64,000 nucleotides of DNA from DATHTS01 sp965219305 (GCA_965219305.1 OZ244725.1:1240001-1304000), one strand, 5' to 3'; counted from the stretch's first letter, positions 47,748-56,801 are shown. The notes: generated by a model not told the origin, from the sequence alone. Made by a program: numbers and translations.

Positions 47748-48497
47748 TTAACTTTTCATTACAAAAATATCATCGCCGAGCGGTGAATTAATCAAAACAT
47801 CTTTCGCCTTAAATTCTGCGTAAATTGTCATTTGTCCCATATCGAAACGCTGTGCAAATTTTTCATTTATAAGGACACCTTCAATTTCACGATATTTATC
47901 AATTGCCACGCTCGTTGTAATTTCGTGACCGTTCATTTGATACGCCGATTCATATTCTTTGACGCGGTTTGTTTTTGAGTCAATTATAAAATCCGTAAAA
48001 TAGCCTTCAGGAGTTGTGACACGAAAGCCGTCTTTTTTTCCGAATTTTTCGGGTAGCGCAGAAACTTTATAGCCTTGTTCACCGATTCTTGGCAAAACCG
48101 GCAAACCCGTTTTATTTATCGGCGGCATCATAAATCCGTTTCCCATTGATGAATATGTCTGTTGACCGTCGTAAATTTGTTTAAATGCCTGAATTGAATT
48201 AATTTCCAAACGATACCTGTCTCCGGCGTAAACCATATTAAAAGTTCCCGGAAAAGATTGTGCTGAAAATGAAGTTGTAACATTTATCCCGCCGCTGACG
48301 ACAAGACTTTTCATATTTTTTAATTTGTCGCCGCCGTGTGCTGAAATAGTTTTTTGGGCTAATTCTTCAGCAGCTTTATCTGTCGTCATAACAGTTTTAT
48401 CTGCCTGTGTTTTGGTAGATTTTTCCTGTTTCGTATTTTGGGCAAAGACATTAATAGACAATGCCAAGGTAAAAAGGGCAAAGAATAATTTTTTCAT
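47748..48497 (-). CDS. Secreted LolA-like / lipoprotein-sorting-like protein
   Basis: The 249-residue protein has a signal peptide (about 1-19, ending VFAQ), a polar linker (about 20-40), then KTISAHGGDKLKNMKSLVVSGGINVTTSFSAQSFPGTFNMVYAGDRYRLEI and YDGQQTYSSMG. The rest is a run of beta strands as in LolA/LppX-type folds. Similar sequence features occur in the N-terminal half of the MBL-like protein at 29731-31266. Its role is unknown. Confidence 0.6.
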   Translation of the reverse strand: MKKLFFALFTLALSINVFAQNTKQEKSTKTQADKTVMTTDKAAEELAQKTISAHGGDKLKNMKSLVVSGGINVTTSFSAQSFPGTFNMVYAGDRYRLEINSIQAFKQIYDGQQTYSSMGNGFMMPPINKTGLPVLPRIGEQGYKVSALPEKFGKKDGFRVTTPEGYFTDFIIDSKTNRVKEYESAYQMNGHEITTSVAIDKYREIEGVLINEKFAQRFDMGQMTIYAEFKAKDVLINSPLGDDIFVMKS

Positions 48498-48538
48498 ATT
48501 TTTCAGAAAGACTTAAAAATCTTATCATTTTAATCTTT

Positions 48539-48586
48539 AAAAGATGAAGGCGGACAGCATAAAGTTGCTGTCCGCCTTCATCTTTT
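48539..48586. terminator. 21-bp perfect-stem terminator between converging or tandem genes
   Basis: Arms 48539-48559 and 48566-48586 are exactly complementary (core GATGAAGGCGGACAGCA), with a six-base loop and A/T flanks. It lies downstream of the Oar-like receptor gene (minus strand). Confidence 0.9.
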
Positions 48587-48604
48587 AATAAATTTAATAC
48601 CAGT

Positions 48605-51600
48605 TTAGAAACTGAATCTTGCCGTGAGTTCGACACGCCGATTTCCTGAGCCGCCGCCAAATCTGCCGAAACTTCCGGCTGATGTAACGGGTTGACCGAA
48701 AAACGGTGAACTCAAAGAACTGACCGGCGCACCGTCGTTAACAATGTTAAAGATATTATTAACGCGGATGCCGAGATTTAAATTGTAGGGACTTCTCTCG
48801 CCGCCGCCGCCGAAACCGCCGCCGCCGCCTCGTCCGCCACCGCCGCCGCGTCTTCCGCCGCCGCCGCCGATACTGCTGTTTCGACCGCCGCCTTGACCGC
48901 CGCCTTGTGCCGAATCAGTCGGCTTATTGGAACTGCCGAAACCGAAGTTTTTGGTCAACGAAAGATTGAAAGTTACAAATCCGGGAGCATTTCCGTAATT
49001 GCGCGGAATTATTGCATTCGGATCGGCAACGTCACTAATGTCGCAGAAGGAATTTTTCAGACCGAGTTGATTACAACGAGTATTTAATTGTGCGAATGTC
49101 GGGCGTTCCGTGAAAACAGTATCGCCGTTATCGTCCCTTCCGGTTGTAATATTAAAGGCTCTGCCGGAATTAGCAATTAGAAACGGACTTAAATTAAATC
49201 CGTAAGGAACTCTGACCGAACCGCCGAAAAAGAAAAAGTGGCGAGTGTCGAATGAAGCTCGTCCAAAATCGTTGCTTACGTCATAACTGTAGGAAGGAAA
49301 ACTTCCCGCACCGTCCGCATCGCTTTTGGATTTGCCAAGACGATAGTTTCCGAATAACGAAATGCCGCTTTTTGGAATAAAAGTGCGGAAATTAACGATA
49401 AACTGCTGAGTATTATTAAAACCGCTCGATTCGTATTGATAGATATTTCCGCTGGTCGGATCAGGGCGTAAAAGATTAAGTGCCGTTTGATTCGTTAACG
49501 GACAAGGAAATCCCGGAGGGCAAACCGGCGCATTGATATTACGCGAACGCAAAACATTAATTGTTCTCGATGCAACATAAAACAACGAGACATTAAAGTT
49601 ATAAGGAAGCTGCCGCTCAACTCCGAGCGCGGTCTGCATCGTATAAGGTGCTTTTAAGTCCGGCGAAATAAGTTGCGGAATCGTACTGAGCGGTGCGACA
49701 TTTGAAAGCTGTGCCGCCGTCGGAACATTTGTAACTCCGTTCAGTGTGAAAACAGGCAAACCGAGAATTGCCGAGTTATCGCTAATTAAAAAATCTTGTT
49801 GATTAAACCCGTTCAGCCGTCTGGAATTTAACACTAAATTGTCGCTGAATCGTTCGTAGAAAATGCCCGCGCCGCCGCGAAATACCGTTTTCGGCGGACG
49901 TGCGCCGCCCGCTCCCGGCGAATATGCAAAACCGAATCGCGGAGCAAAGTTTAAACTGTCGCTGATATTTGTTTGATTTTCATAGCGCAGACCGAAACTC
50001 AAAGTTAATTTTTGATTTACGCGCCAATCATCTGTAATAAACGCGCCGATGTCGAATTGCGAAACTCCCGCTTCGGGGTTTCCCGCCGACAGACGGAATT
50101 GATTCGGGTTAAAACGAATATCGGTCGCGCCGAGGAGTTTTGCGCGGTATTGTTCGATAGACGAAATAAATCCGTCGTTGTTCAAATCATATCGTAAAAT
50201 CGCGCTGTTATCGCAACCCGGCATTGTTGCCGGACAAGCCAGCGAAAATCCCGTGAATGTGAATGTTCCGCCGTAATTGTTTTCCGAACGGTCTTTTACC
50301 GAAACACCTTCTAATTTTACGCCGAATTTAATAGCGTGCTGAGATTTTGCACCGATTGATGTCGTCGTGTAATTTTGCAGTTCCCAATTGCTGGCTCGGT
50401 TAAAACTCAAACCGACCTGAGAACCGCCGCCTGTAAAAGCGTCTGAAACATTTATCGTCGGGATGGAATTGTCGCCCGTGCGGTCAGCGGTTTCATACTG
50501 GTATTGAAAACGTGTTTCGTTGATCGTTTTCGGATTGATAATCATCGTTTCCGTTAAACGAATATCGTGTTCCGTTCCGCTCCTCGTCGAAGCGCGGCTG
50601 GGAAGAGAAAACCCACCGATTCCGGCATTTTCTGACGTTGTGCGTTCGAAAGAATAACGCGCAACTAAAGTATTATTTTGATTTATTTGATAATCGAAAC
50701 GCGGGTTGAAATCGAGACGACGCGACGGAACCGTGAATTCCTGATTAAATGTGACAATATTAAAACTCGGATCTAAAATTCTGGCATTGACGCTTTCGCC
50801 GCTGTCAATGGCGCGATTGCTGAAGTCCAGAAAAAAAGAAGATTTGTTTTTTTGAACCGGACCGGAAAAATTTCCGCCGTAATACCGCGTTTGCGAAGGT
50901 GCGCGATTTACAGCAAACGGATTACGCGAATTCAAAGATTCATCGTTGAAATTAAAAAATGCCGAACCTCGAAATTTATCGGTTCCGGGTTTTGTTAAAA
51001 TTTCGATTCGTCCGAATCCCAAACGGTCATATTCCGCTGAAAACGGATTGGAGTTAATGCGAATTTCGCGGATTGATTCTTTCGGCGGAAGATTTCCGCC
51101 CGTAAAGCCGTCAATATAAATTTGTCCGCCGTTCGGACCTGAGGAACCGCCCGCCAACGCCTGCAAAGCTGCTTCGAGTTCATCAGGATCATCAGGCAGT
51201 GCTTCCAAATCGGCTTCTTTCAAAACCGTCGCGCTCAGATTGCTGTCAGGATCGGTATTTACGCCCTGACTGCTCGAAACTTCAACCTGTTCTTCAAGTC
51301 CTTGAACAGTTAAAGTTACGGGAAGAGTTTGAGTTTCACCGGAAACTAAAACGACTTCCGTGTTTTCATATTGTGCAAAACTTTCTTTGACTACGCGAAC
51401 GATATAAGTTCCCGGAATCAAATTTTTAATGGAAAAATCTCCTTGCGAATTCGTAACCGCAGTTTTTTCTTTGCCAGCCGAGTCAACTGCATAAACAGTC
51501 GCACCATTGACCGCCGCGCCCAATTCATCCGTAACCTGACCGTTTAAAATCCCAACGCCCTGAGCTAACGCGCCCAGACTTAATATAGTTATTAAAAATG

Positions 51601-51628
51601 CCGAAAATAGAAAATATTTGTATTTCAT
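48605..51628 (-). CDS. Oar-like TonB-dependent outer-membrane receptor
   Basis: From the preferred start the protein has 1007 residues. Signal peptide (about 1-23) ends with GALAQ. A CarboxypepD_reg domain has ILNGQVTDELGAAVNGATVYAVD and LIPGTYIVRVVKESF. A plug-like part contains SATVLKEADLEALPDDPDELEAAL and IYIDGFTGGNLPPKESIREIRINSNPFSAEYDRLGFGRIEILTKPGT. A long barrel carries NFNPRFDY and FGLRYENQT-like strands. A Gly-rich run (about 915-960, coded by 48770-48910) interrupts the end before the closing NNIFNIVND...LTARFSF strands. Such Oar-like proteins are numerous in Acidobacteriota. The ligand is unknown. Confidence 0.85.
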   Translation of the reverse strand: MKYKYFLFSAFLITILSLGALAQGVGILNGQVTDELGAAVNGATVYAVDSAGKEKTAVTNSQGDFSIKNLIPGTYIVRVVKESFAQYENTEVVLVSGETQTLPVTLTVQGLEEQVEVSSSQGVNTDPDSNLSATVLKEADLEALPDDPDELEAALQALAGGSSGPNGGQIYIDGFTGGNLPPKESIREIRINSNPFSAEYDRLGFGRIEILTKPGTDKFRGSAFFNFNDESLNSRNPFAVNRAPSQTRYYGGNFSGPVQKNKSSFFLDFSNRAIDSGESVNARILDPSFNIVTFNQEFTVPSRRLDFNPRFDYQINQNNTLVARYSFERTTSENAGIGGFSLPSRASTRSGTEHDIRLTETMIINPKTINETRFQYQYETADRTGDNSIPTINVSDAFTGGGSQVGLSFNRASNWELQNYTTTSIGAKSQHAIKFGVKLEGVSVKDRSENNYGGTFTFTGFSLACPATMPGCDNSAILRYDLNNDGFISSIEQYRAKLLGATDIRFNPNQFRLSAGNPEAGVSQFDIGAFITDDWRVNQKLTLSFGLRYENQTNISDSLNFAPRFGFAYSPGAGGARPPKTVFRGGAGIFYERFSDNLVLNSRRLNGFNQQDFLISDNSAILGLPVFTLNGVTNVPTAAQLSNVAPLSTIPQLISPDLKAPYTMQTALGVERQLPYNFNVSLFYVASRTINVLRSRNINAPVCPPGFPCPLTNQTALNLLRPDPTSGNIYQYESSGFNNTQQFIVNFRTFIPKSGISLFGNYRLGKSKSDADGAGSFPSYSYDVSNDFGRASFDTRHFFFFGGSVRVPYGFNLSPFLIANSGRAFNITTGRDDNGDTVFTERPTFAQLNTRCNQLGLKNSFCDISDVADPNAIIPRNYGNAPGFVTFNLSLTKNFGFGSSNKPTDSAQGGGQGGGRNSSIGGGGGRRGGGGGRGGGGGFGGGGERSPYNLNLGIRVNNIFNIVNDGAPVSSLSSPFFGQPVTSAGSFGRFGGGSGNRRVELTARFSF

Positions 51629-51648
51629 ATAAGAATATAATAATTGCA

Positions 51649-51687
51649 AAAACCGGAACGCAGACTTCGATTAACCGCGTTCCGGTC
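51649..51687 (-). terminator. Terminator of the DUF5666-like gene
   Basis: GACCGGAACGC (51687-51677) and GCGTTCCGGTTTT (51661-51649, minus strand) pair, then a T-run follows on that strand. It lies between the two tandem genes. Confidence 0.7.
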
Positions 51688-51697
51688 GAATAAAAAA

Positions 51698-52897
51698 TTA
51701 CGGAGCGTCGAATCCTCCGTCTAAACCGGGAATGCTGAAGTTTGAATTTTGTCCACTGTTTCCTTGACGTTTTCCGCCGCCCGGCATTTGCGGAGCTTTC
51801 AAAAACGGTTCAATCCCGGATGCCAAACGAATTGCTGTAACACGTGTTGCATCGGCAGTTTTCGAACTCGAAACGGCAATCATATCGCCGACTTTCAAAT
51901 CGCCTGCTGTAATCTGCGGCAAATTGTCAAAAATTTCATTTACGTCGCCACGCATTTTTCCACCGCCCGCGCCGTTTTCCTGCCCGTCTGCTGCAGGTCG
52001 CTGTGGAGGATTATTACCGGCTTGCGATTGACTGTTTCCTCCCGAAGGTGTCGCGCCGCCCGCACGCATCGCTTGCATCATCGCTAAACGATTTGCCATT
52101 TCTTCAGGAAATTTTTTAAGCTGCGAAATATCTGAAACCGCAACCGTTACATTTTGTTTGGTTTTACTGTCTTCGATAACAATTTCGTTTTTTGACGTAT
52201 CAATTGATTTAACCGTTCCGATTGAAGTTTGAAATGCTCCGTAAATTAATTTTTCGGCTGTAAAACTTGCGCCGTTTTCACTTTTATCGCCGAGTCCGCG
52301 AATCGTGTCGCCGACACTAATTTCCTTGATATTGCTCGCTTTTGCGTCACTGAATTTGTTTGAAGTCGGCGCATATCTGAACAATTCGGCATCTTTTTTC
52401 GGAGTAATAACGACGCTCGTTTCGCCTGTTAAATTTTTAACCGAAATCGTAACTTGATTTGTTTCGGGATTTACCGCCGTTACGCGTCCGCTGATTCCGC
52501 GCGTTCGCCACGCATCCGACTCCGCGCTCAATTTTTTGGCGATGTCGGCTTTCGATATAATATAAATTCTATTCGCCGGAATTTGTTTTTTGTCGCCGGA
52601 CACATCGCCGGTTGCGATCAATCTGTCGCCAACTCCGATGTCGGAAAACGCTGCCGGAACGGCGGCTTTCAAACTCGGATTATCGGCGGGAATTTTTTTA
52701 AATTCCGTTCTGTCCGAAAGCACGACATTAATTGAACCGTCTTTTGTTTGTAAAACGATTTTTTGGCTGTCAACAGATTTGACCTCACCGCCCGCGAGTT
52801 TCGCTAAAATGCCGACATCGGCATTTTGTGCCGAAACTGACAGACTAAAACTCGCTATTAAAGCAATTGTTATAAACAATATAATTTTACGACGCAT
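51698..52897 (-). CDS. Secreted protein with repeated DUF5666-like domains
   Basis: The 399-residue protein has a signal peptide (about 1-23, ending SVSAQ). Three related beta-barrel-like repeats follow: GEVKSVDSQKIVLQTKDGSINVVLSD..., GRVTAVNPETNQVTISVKNLTGETSVVITP... and GTVKSIDTSKNEIVIEDSKTKQNVTVAVSD..., each with GDxI...G or VGDxI motifs. These match DUF5666/OB-like repeats common in acidobacterial surface proteins. A Gly/Gln/Pro-rich segment (about 280-310) and a Gly/Asn-rich tail follow. Upstream is the box it shares with the sigma factor promoter. Confidence 0.65.
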   Translation of the reverse strand: MRRKIILFITIALIASFSLSVSAQNADVGILAKLAGGEVKSVDSQKIVLQTKDGSINVVLSDRTEFKKIPADNPSLKAAVPAAFSDIGVGDRLIATGDVSGDKKQIPANRIYIISKADIAKKLSAESDAWRTRGISGRVTAVNPETNQVTISVKNLTGETSVVITPKKDAELFRYAPTSNKFSDAKASNIKEISVGDTIRGLGDKSENGASFTAEKLIYGAFQTSIGTVKSIDTSKNEIVIEDSKTKQNVTVAVSDISQLKKFPEEMANRLAMMQAMRAGGATPSGGNSQSQAGNNPPQRPAADGQENGAGGGKMRGDVNEIFDNLPQITAGDLKVGDMIAVSSSKTADATRVTAIRLASGIEPFLKAPQMPGGGKRQGNSGQNSNFSIPGLDGGFDAP

Positions 52898-52940
52898 ATT
52901 TTTTCGCTCTCTATAAATAAAATAATTTGATAAATAACTT

Positions 52941-52963
52941 ACGCGTAACTCTTACAAAAGTTG
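52941..52963 (-). promoter_or_regulatory. Candidate ECF-type box upstream of the DUF5666-like gene
   Basis: On the minus strand the box starts CAACTTT and ends TTACGCG, 44 bases upstream of the start codon. It shares CAACTTT-(eight bases)-TTACG with the box at 55288-55310 ahead of the sigma factor gene. A second, looser relative is at 52980-53005 with GAACTTT and ACGTCTT. The ECF recognition is an inference. Confidence 0.4.
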
Positions 52964-53035
52964 CGTTGAGTAATGTTGTAAGACGTAGATTTGTAAATAA
53001 AAGTTCTACATTTAATGTAAAGAATTGTAAATAGT

Positions 53036-53995
53036 TTATGGATTTTTCAAGTTGTTACCGGAACGAGCCGTAAAAACCAATCCAAGGCTTGAAGCAAGTA
53101 AAGCCAGAAGTGTAAAAGTCCATAAATAAGGGATGGAAAGCAAAAGTGTAATTATGAACGCACCGATTAGATAAGAAATAACTTCTGAATTTTTTCTATC
53201 CGTGAAGAAAATTTTCTGAATTCTTTTCCCGATGCTGACCTGAAGAGCGGCGCGTCCGAAAACATAGCCGAGCATCAGCAAAGCAAATGACATCAAACCG
53301 ACTATTGCGCCGAGATAATTCGGCAGAACACTCAGACTCAAAGTTACGCCGATGATGATCAACAAAAGTCCTGCCATTCCGATTGCGACGACTTTCAGAG
53401 TAGAAAAACTAAATCGCGCAACCGCACGCGAAATTGCGCCGGGTGCGATTGTCGCTAAACCGAGTGAAATTAAAAACCAGAAAAGAACGGATAAAAGCCT
53501 TTGAGCGAAAAATGACCACGAAAAAGACGGTGCGAAAATCTGCGACGGATTTTGCATCAAGTCGCGCAATTCGTCTTCAAAAACGGCGACCATAATAGTC
53601 TGTTTTTCTTCATTCCGCAAAGGTTTTTCATCTTCGTGAATATAAGTTCCGCCGAAGATTATCACGTCACCGCCGATCCCCGCGTCTTTCTTCTGAGTTA
53701 TCGAACCGCCGATTACTGCGGCTTCTTCTTTAACGTTTCCTTCGATAATCACATCTCCGCCGAGCGATAAAACTCCTTTGGCGGATTTTTTTATAATTAC
53801 GGTTTTGCCGACCGCGATAACTTCCATTTCCGGCGCGTCTTCGACGATCAAAGTCTTATCATCCAGCTGTGAAAGATTTGCTTGCGCGTAAATTGTCGTA
53901 ATTACCGAAAAAGAGATTACAAACGCAAAAAAAGCACGTCGGAAGACGAGCAATAGAAATGTCGAATAATTCGTGTAATTTAGAGTAACTGTCAC
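53036..53995 (-). CDS. Membrane protein with bactofilin-like N-terminal domain
   Basis: The 319-residue protein has a signal-like hydrophobic segment (about 12-36), then a beta-rich segment (about 60-125) of repeated ...GKTVIIKKSAKGVLSLGGDVIIEGNVKEEAAVIGGSITQKKDAGIGGDVIIFGG. That resembles polymer-forming bactofilin strands. Four to five transmembrane segments follow (about 165-305). It starts three bases after the stop of the anti-sigma gene, so it belongs to the ECF operon. A role in envelope sensing is possible but unproven. Confidence 0.6.
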   Translation of the reverse strand: MTVTLNYTNYSTFLLLVFRRAFFAFVISFSVITTIYAQANLSQLDDKTLIVEDAPEMEVIAVGKTVIIKKSAKGVLSLGGDVIIEGNVKEEAAVIGGSITQKKDAGIGGDVIIFGGTYIHEDEKPLRNEEKQTIMVAVFEDELRDLMQNPSQIFAPSFSWSFFAQRLLSVLFWFLISLGLATIAPGAISRAVARFSFSTLKVVAIGMAGLLLIIIGVTLSLSVLPNYLGAIVGLMSFALLMLGYVFGRAALQVSIGKRIQKIFFTDRKNSEVISYLIGAFIITLLLSIPYLWTFTLLALLASSLGLVFTARSGNNLKNP

Positions 53996-53998
53996 GAT

Positions 53999-54568
53999 TT
54001 ACGAACGGCTGAAAATGAGTTTTGAGCGTGAAATAAAAATCAGCCCGAAAATAATGATTGCCGCGAAAAATAAAAATGCAAAAAATGTTTCGGGAGAAAA
54101 TTGACGACTGAAAAACTTGATAATAACGGCTAAACCAACCGCGAGATCGAAAAGAAAATGTAATATAAATCCGCCGACTGCGAAAAGTTGATTGATAAAA
54201 CTTCCGAACGCCGAAAACACGGTTTTCGTTTCGCTTCCCAAACCCAAAATTACCAGAAAAAACAAACCCGCGCAAATAAAAACGGCTCGAAAACGCTCTT
54301 CTTTGCCGCGAACGCCCTGAACATTGCTTTCAGCTTTAATAATAGTATTTTTTACAAAATCTGCGGGAAGTTCGGGAAAATCTTCAAGTTCCGAATCAAG
54401 CGCGGTCAGAAATTGTTTTTGAAAATTTAACTCTTCACGGCAGTTTTCACAACCGAGCAAATGAAATTCAATCTCGTCTTCCGCGTTCGGAGATAACTCG
54501 CCGTCGAGATAATCAGAGATTACCGAAAACTGACACAGTTTTTCCGTGTTTTCGTAGTTTGATTTCAT
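53999..54568 (-). CDS. Anti-sigma factor with zinc-finger (zf-HC2) domain
   Basis: The 189-residue protein has FSVISDYLDGELSPNAEDEIEFHLLGCENCREEL at about 14-47, holding the H-xxx-C-xx-C zinc site (His36, Cys40 and Cys43) of ZAS-domain anti-sigma factors. Hydrophobic segments at about 100-120, 125-150 and 163-182 would anchor it in the membrane. It lies 60 bases after the ECF sigma gene in the same direction, the usual arrangement, and is followed by the membrane protein at 53036. Confidence 0.85.
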   Translation of the reverse strand: MKSNYENTEKLCQFSVISDYLDGELSPNAEDEIEFHLLGCENCREELNFQKQFLTALDSELEDFPELPADFVKNTIIKAESNVQGVRGKEERFRAVFICAGLFFLVILGLGSETKTVFSAFGSFINQLFAVGGFILHFLFDLAVGLAVIIKFFSRQFSPETFFAFLFFAAIIIFGLIFISRSKLIFSRS

Positions 54569-54628
54569 AAATCAAAAATTACAAAACCAGCCGAAAACCG
54601 GAAAAAAAAATTCCGAATTGTTTATTTA

Positions 54629-55237
54629 TTAAAATCCGTTAAATCCGCGTTCGATAAAAATCTCGCGCATCATTTCGCGCGCTCTGAAAAGTCTGTTTTT
54701 TACCGTTCCGAGCGGCAGATTCGTTACTTCGGCGATTTCGTCGTAGCTTAATTCCTGATTATGCCGAAGCACGATCAATTCGCGATAAGCCGAAGGTAAA
54801 CATTTTACGACCGATTCGATTTCGCTTTTCCATTCCTTGCGTTCCTGATTTTGCTCAGGTGTCGGCACGGAACTTTCAAGCTGCATCTGATACGCACCGT
54901 CTTCGGATTCGGTTTCAAGACTTTGTAATTTTTGAGAATTTCTGCGGATGTGATCTATTGTCGCGTTGTGGGCGATGCGGTAAAGCCACGTCGAGAATTT
55001 ATATTCGGAGCTGTATTTTTCGAGAGAATTATAAACTTTGATGAAAACTTCCTGTGAAACATCGAGCGAAGCGTCGTAATCGCCGAGCATTCGATAAATA
55101 TAACCGACAATCGGACGCTGATAACGGCGCACGAGTTCTTCAAAACCTTCTTCGCGTCCGCCGATTGCTTTGATGATTAAATCAGCGTCGGAAAATTCCC
55201 GGATTTTATCTAAAGTTAAAGTTTGGGTTGCCATCAC
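54629..55237 (-). CDS. ECF RNA polymerase sigma factor
   Basis: The 202-residue protein has region 2 (about 20-95) with FEELVRRYQRPIVGYIYRMLGDYDASLDVSQEVFIKVYNSLEKYSSEYKFSTWLYRIAHNATIDHIRR. Region 4 (about 130-190) contains LPSAYRELIVLRHNQELSYDEIAEVTNLPLGTVKNRLFRAREMMREIF. Both are typical of ECF sigma factors. The next gene is its likely anti-sigma factor, so the sigma should be held inactive until an envelope signal appears. Confidence 0.93.
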   Translation of the reverse strand: MMATQTLTLDKIREFSDADLIIKAIGGREEGFEELVRRYQRPIVGYIYRMLGDYDASLDVSQEVFIKVYNSLEKYSSEYKFSTWLYRIAHNATIDHIRRNSQKLQSLETESEDGAYQMQLESSVPTPEQNQERKEWKSEIESVVKCLPSAYRELIVLRHNQELSYDEIAEVTNLPLGTVKNRLFRAREMMREIFIERGFNGF

Positions 55238-55287
55238 GTTAATCTAAAACGATAATACAACAAAAAAAGCTCGCAAAACGAATGACA

Positions 55288-55310
55288 ATGCGTAAAGATT
55301 TGTAAAGTTG
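55288..55310 (-). promoter_or_regulatory. Candidate autoregulated ECF box upstream of the sigma gene
   Basis: On the minus strand the box starts CAACTTT and ends TTACGCAT, 51 bases upstream of the start codon. It shares its CAACTTT-(eight bases)-TTACG core with the box ahead of the DUF5666-like gene, which suggests one regulon. No experiment supports this. Confidence 0.4.
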
Positions 55311-55332
55311 TTACGAAATTACGGTTAGTTTT

Positions 55333-56265
55333 CTAAAAACCGATTGCGGCGGCTCCGGCAGGTGCAGCGAGGTCGTTAAATTTTAAAGTTCCGACCGGAA
55401 TATTCAAACCGACATCATCGGGACGCAAAATCTGCAAAGTTCCGCCGAGCGCGTCGGCGGCGACTTCTCTGATTTTGTCGGGAATTAAATTTTCACCGAC
55501 GGCGAGAATCTTTTCGAGAAAATCACCGTTTTCCTCGATGGCGACGCGGTCTCTGTAAAACATCAGCAGACGGAAAATTTCATCGTCCGTTTCATCCGCC
55601 GAACAAGTTACACTTCTGACGACCGTCGGTTCGTTATTACGCAGAAGCAACGCCGTAAAACCGTCAGTCTGCGAACTTATGAGCATTACATCGGAATTTG
55701 AATTTTCATCAATCAACCAATTTGCTTCGCTTAAAGCTCGCGGTAAGATTAAACCCGCTTTCCAGCCGAAACGCTCGAACATTGTTTCGTATTCGTCAAT
55801 TACGGAAAGTTTGATCGAGGTCGCAAAATAACGGCGATTTCCTTCCTTGTCGTTTTTAATTTTATAACGCGAAATCCTCATTTCTCCGGCGGGCGCACCG
55901 AACGTGCTTTCCGCTTTCCAGTCAATTACTTCTTCGAGTTCCTGCTTCGATGCGGGAACAGTATCGAGCGTAATTATCGCCGTCCGCGCGGAATTTCCGG
56001 GCAAGGAAACCGACCAGCGTTTCGTGTCTTTTAATCCTGCATTGACGACCGCTTCTTCGATAAACACCATCATTTCTTCATAATTGGTGATATTTTTTTC
56101 GATAAAATTCGGCACGAGCAAATGTTCCGGCAGTTCGACCGTCGCGGCTTGTTTGATGCCGAATCTGCCGCGTCCTTCTTTTTGCAATGCAAGAGCGGTC
56201 ACGCTGTCTGCTTCAAGTCCGAGAGCGGCGTTCGGATAATTCGGTTTTGTTAAAGTTGAAAACAT
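55333..56265 (-). CDS. pilM: PilM-like actin-fold type IV pilus assembly protein
   Basis: From MFSTLTKPNYPNAALGLEADSV the protein has 310 residues. It resembles PilM in the actin-like fold: ALGLEADSVTALAL (phosphate loop 1), WSVSLPGNSARTAIITLDTVP, EELEEVIDWKAESTFG and SEANWLIDENSNSDVMLISSQTDGFTALLL (phosphate loop 2). It joins the inner-membrane pilus platform with PilN/PilO, which are not seen here. An ATG 21 codons upstream lies in heptamer repeats and is rejected. Confidence 0.75.
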   Translation of the reverse strand: MFSTLTKPNYPNAALGLEADSVTALALQKEGRGRFGIKQAATVELPEHLLVPNFIEKNITNYEEMMVFIEEAVVNAGLKDTKRWSVSLPGNSARTAIITLDTVPASKQELEEVIDWKAESTFGAPAGEMRISRYKIKNDKEGNRRYFATSIKLSVIDEYETMFERFGWKAGLILPRALSEANWLIDENSNSDVMLISSQTDGFTALLLRNNEPTVVRSVTCSADETDDEIFRLLMFYRDRVAIEENGDFLEKILAVGENLIPDKIREVAADALGGTLQILRPDDVGLNIPVGTLKFNDLAAPAGAAAIGF

Positions 56266-56271
56266 TTTGCA

Positions 56272-56354
56272 TAATTGATAATTAATAATTGATAATTGAT
56301 AATTATAAATCCAAAACTGAATTTTCAACTATCAACTATCAATTATCAATTATC
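56272..56354. repeat. Heptamer repeat hairpin (AATTGAT/ATCAATT)
   Basis: Left arm has TAATTGA/TAATTGATAAT units (about 56275-56307), right arm has the inverted CAACTATCAACTATCAATT units (about 56327-56354). The 89-base gap between pseudopilin and pilM consists almost entirely of this element. Confidence 0.8.
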
Positions 56355-56801
56355 TTAATATTCCGTGTATCTTTTCCCTTCGCTGTCCTCGCCGTCGGCT
56401 TCGCTTTTTACGTCAATCAAACCTTGATCGCCGTCGGGAGAATTAATATCTTCGCCTTGAACTTGCTTCCATTCAGCTTCTTCGGTGATCGGATCAGTAG
56501 GAATTTCGCGCAGATAATTAGATTCTTTTAAATCTTCGAGCGATTTGGGCAATCTTCCTTTATCGGCGGAATACTGGTCAATCATCCGGCGCATTTGCCA
56601 GAGATTTTCTCTTAAAACAGTTTCGCGCGCTTGTTTAACAGTTCGCTGATAAGTCGGCACGGCAACGGAAATCAAAATTACAAGTACGAACATCGCAATC
56701 ACGAGTTCAAGCAAAGAAAAACCTTTTTGCGATTTTCGATTTAATACTTGAAATTTGAAATTTGAAATCTGTAAATTACCAGTCACTGTATTTCTCCCCA
56801 T
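56355..56801 (-). CDS. Type II/IV pseudopilin, GspG-like
   Basis: The 148-residue protein has a prepilin leader (about 1-27) ending KSQKG, then FSLLELVIAMFVLVILISVAVPTYQRTVKQARETVL (about 28-63), the standard N-methylated helix. The C-terminal part has EDLKESNYLREIPTDPITEEAEWKQV, as in major pseudopilins. The early leader (ISNFKFQVLN) is coded by TGAAATT heptamer repeats at about 56740-56772. It overlaps the upstream pseudopilin gene by 26 bases. Confidence 0.85.
   Translation of the reverse strand: MGRNTVTGNLQISNFKFQVLNRKSQKGFSLLELVIAMFVLVILISVAVPTYQRTVKQARETVLRENLWQMRRMIDQYSADKGRLPKSLEDLKESNYLREIPTDPITEEAEWKQVQGEDINSPDGDQGLIDVKSEADGEDSEGKRYTEY

Noticed and set aside
53036..53995. Classification as true bactofilin
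   Set aside because: Only a short beta-repeat part is similar and the rest is membrane-spanning, so it is described as bactofilin-like only.
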